Assembly (NCBI RefSeq): GCF_036127095.1
Contig: NZ_CP108006.1
Coordinates: 868,001-932,000 of the forward strand
Length of the DNA: 64,000 nucleotides
Direction of reading: 5' to 3'
Origin: Streptomyces sp. NBC_00335
GTDB lineage: Bacteria > Actinomycetota > Actinomycetes > Streptomycetales > Streptomycetaceae
Both the position numbers and the translations under genes were made by a program. How positions within the stretch are numbered: the first letter of the stretch is position 1; every line of letters begins with the position of its first letter. Under the pieces are notes generated by a model. It saw only the letters and a list, made by a program, of their open reading frames with translations, did no database searches and was not told the DNA's origin. Shown here piece after piece: positions 63,067 to 64,000 of this stretch.

Positions 63067-64000
63067 ATGCGGGACGAGGAAGAAGGCGAACCACCGGGCC
63101 CTCCGGTGCGCGAGCCGTCCCTGCTCGACTCGATCGTGCCCCTGGTGGTGCTGGCCGTACTGGTCGCCGGGTCGCTGGCCCTGTTCGGGCTCGACGCACT
63201 GGACGGGCCGATCCAGGTGGCCCTGGTGCTGTGTGCGATGGCCGCGGCGCTGGTGGCGATGAAGAACGGCCATCCGTGGAGCGCGGTGCAGCAGGCGGGC
63301 CAGCGCGCCCTTTCCTCGATCACCAGCGCGGTGTTCATCCTCTTGGCGGTGGGCGCCCTGATCGGGGTGTGGAACCTTTCCGGGACGATCCCGACCTTGG
63401 TCTACTACGGCATCCAGGCGCTCTCACCGAGTTGGTACTACGCGGCCACGGCCGTCATCTGCGGCGCCATCGCCCTGAGCATCGGGAGTTCCTGGACGAC
63501 CGCGGGCACGATCGGCGTGGGGTTGGTCGGAGTCGCGGACATGCTCGGCGTGTCCACAGCGATCACAGCCGGCGCGGTGATCTCGGGCGCGTACCTCGGA
63601 GACAAACTCTCCCCGCTGTCGGAGACGACGGTTCTGACCGCCCAGATGGTGAAGGTCGACGTCCACGAGCACATCAAACGCCAGGCGTGGACGTCGTTGC
63701 CCGCGTTCGTCATCGCCTTCGCGGTCTTCCTGGTGATCGGCCTGGTCAAGAGTGCCGACGTGGTCAACCCGGTGGGAGAGGACATCGAGCTCGCCCGCCT
63801 CGGCGACATCTACCACATCACTCCCTTGAACCTCCTGCCGCTCGTCCTCCTGGCCTTCCTGTCGATCAAGAAGGTGCCGGCTTCGCTCGCCCTCATCGGC
63901 TCGGCCGTCTTCGCGGGCGTGCTCGGCGCGTTCCTGCAGCCCTCCGTGATGCGGGACTTCGTCGCCGGGTCCGGGAACGTCGTCCTTGAGTCGCTGAAGG
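63067..64000 (+). CDS. NhaC-type Na+/H+ antiporter, N-terminal part (partial)
   Basis: MRDEEEGEPPGPPVREPSLL then DSIVPLVVLAVLVAGSLALF begins a polytopic membrane protein. ALSIGSSWTTAGTIGVGLVG and GAYLGDKLSPLSETTVLTAQ are the NhaC/YheL signature (G-S-S-W-T-T...G-D-x-x-S-P-L-S-E-T-T). It exchanges sodium for protons. GGGGCTGGG precedes the ATG. The gene continues past the window. Confidence 0.9.
   Translation, partial: MRDEEEGEPPGPPVREPSLLDSIVPLVVLAVLVAGSLALFGLDALDGPIQVALVLCAMAAALVAMKNGHPWSAVQQAGQRALSSITSAVFILLAVGALIGVWNLSGTIPTLVYYGIQALSPSWYYAATAVICGAIALSIGSSWTTAGTIGVGLVGVADMLGVSTAITAGAVISGAYLGDKLSPLSETTVLTAQMVKVDVHEHIKRQAWTSLPAFVIAFAVFLVIGLVKSADVVNPVGEDIELARLGDIYHITPLNLLPLVLLAFLSIKKVPASLALIGSAVFAGVLGAFLQPSVMRDFVAGSGNVVLESLK

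Overview
The window is high-GC actinobacterial DNA and almost certainly a Streptomyces chromosome. The signs are GC-rich third codon positions, frequent GTG starts, 4-nt start/stop overlaps, an SsgA-like protein, DUF4394, DUF6479-like and DUF4235 proteins, a SigB-type sigma factor, and many STAS, HATPase and SpoIIE-phosphatase partner-switching genes. No tRNA, rRNA, CRISPR array or intact insertion sequence was seen.

Layout. 0-4 kb: the 3' end of metX, a decayed IS630-type transposase, a GNAT gene, a divergent TetR/azoreductase pair with a clear palindromic operator, a truncated DUF1062 gene and a cold-shock gene. 5-9 kb: a SigK/RskA sigma/anti-sigma operon divergent from a fasciclin lipoprotein and convergent with a DUF4394 protein; two promoters share CAATCC-N16-CGAA. 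9-13 kb: an uncharacterised three-gene envelope operon (binding-protein-like protein, binding-protein/VWA lipoprotein with a TTA codon, membrane protein). 14-22 kb: a dense partner-switching cluster of STAS and HATPase genes, two SpoIIE phosphatases, a MarR regulator and a cobalamin-binding protein with the W-x9-E-H motif of CarH-type light sensors, translationally coupled to a phosphatase and a STAS protein.

22-28 kb: PPK2, a second cold-shock gene with a SigB-type promoter far upstream, a broken cold-shock copy, another HATPase, a MerR regulator, inverted copies of a diverged repeat, and gene relics (SpoIIE phosphatase, hemolysin III, CutA). 28-31 kb: an overlapping heme-oxygenase-like diiron protein / CDGSH / methyltransferase operon. 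31-50 kb: a stress-protein district with four PRC-barrel paralogues, small membrane proteins, GlsB, CsbD, DUF2231, DUF3618/DUF4235, topoisomerase IB, a membrane-anchored Mrr-like nuclease, a YbdK-type ligase, a SigB-family sigma factor with nearby anti-sigma and antagonist genes, and a large KatE catalase. 50-57 kb: a MEDS-STAS / MEDS-HATPase pair, a DksA/TraR protein, an SsgA-like protein and a divergent katG/fur pair. 57-64 kb: a HAD hydrolase with an unexplained C-terminal extension, an F420-dependent oxidoreductase, a VOC protein, a TetR-controlled gene flanked by inverted fragments of a CocE-type hydrolase, and the start of an NhaC-type antiporter.

Taken together this looks like a general-stress and signalling region. 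Phosphatases, STAS antagonists and HATPase anti-sigma factors would feed SigB-type sigma factors, and their likely outputs (catalases, cold-shock, CsbD, GlsB and PRC-barrel proteins) are interleaved. The unusual number of terminal gene fragments shows repeated duplication, inversion and deletion here. All functional statements are by recognition of families from the sequence; no database search was run.
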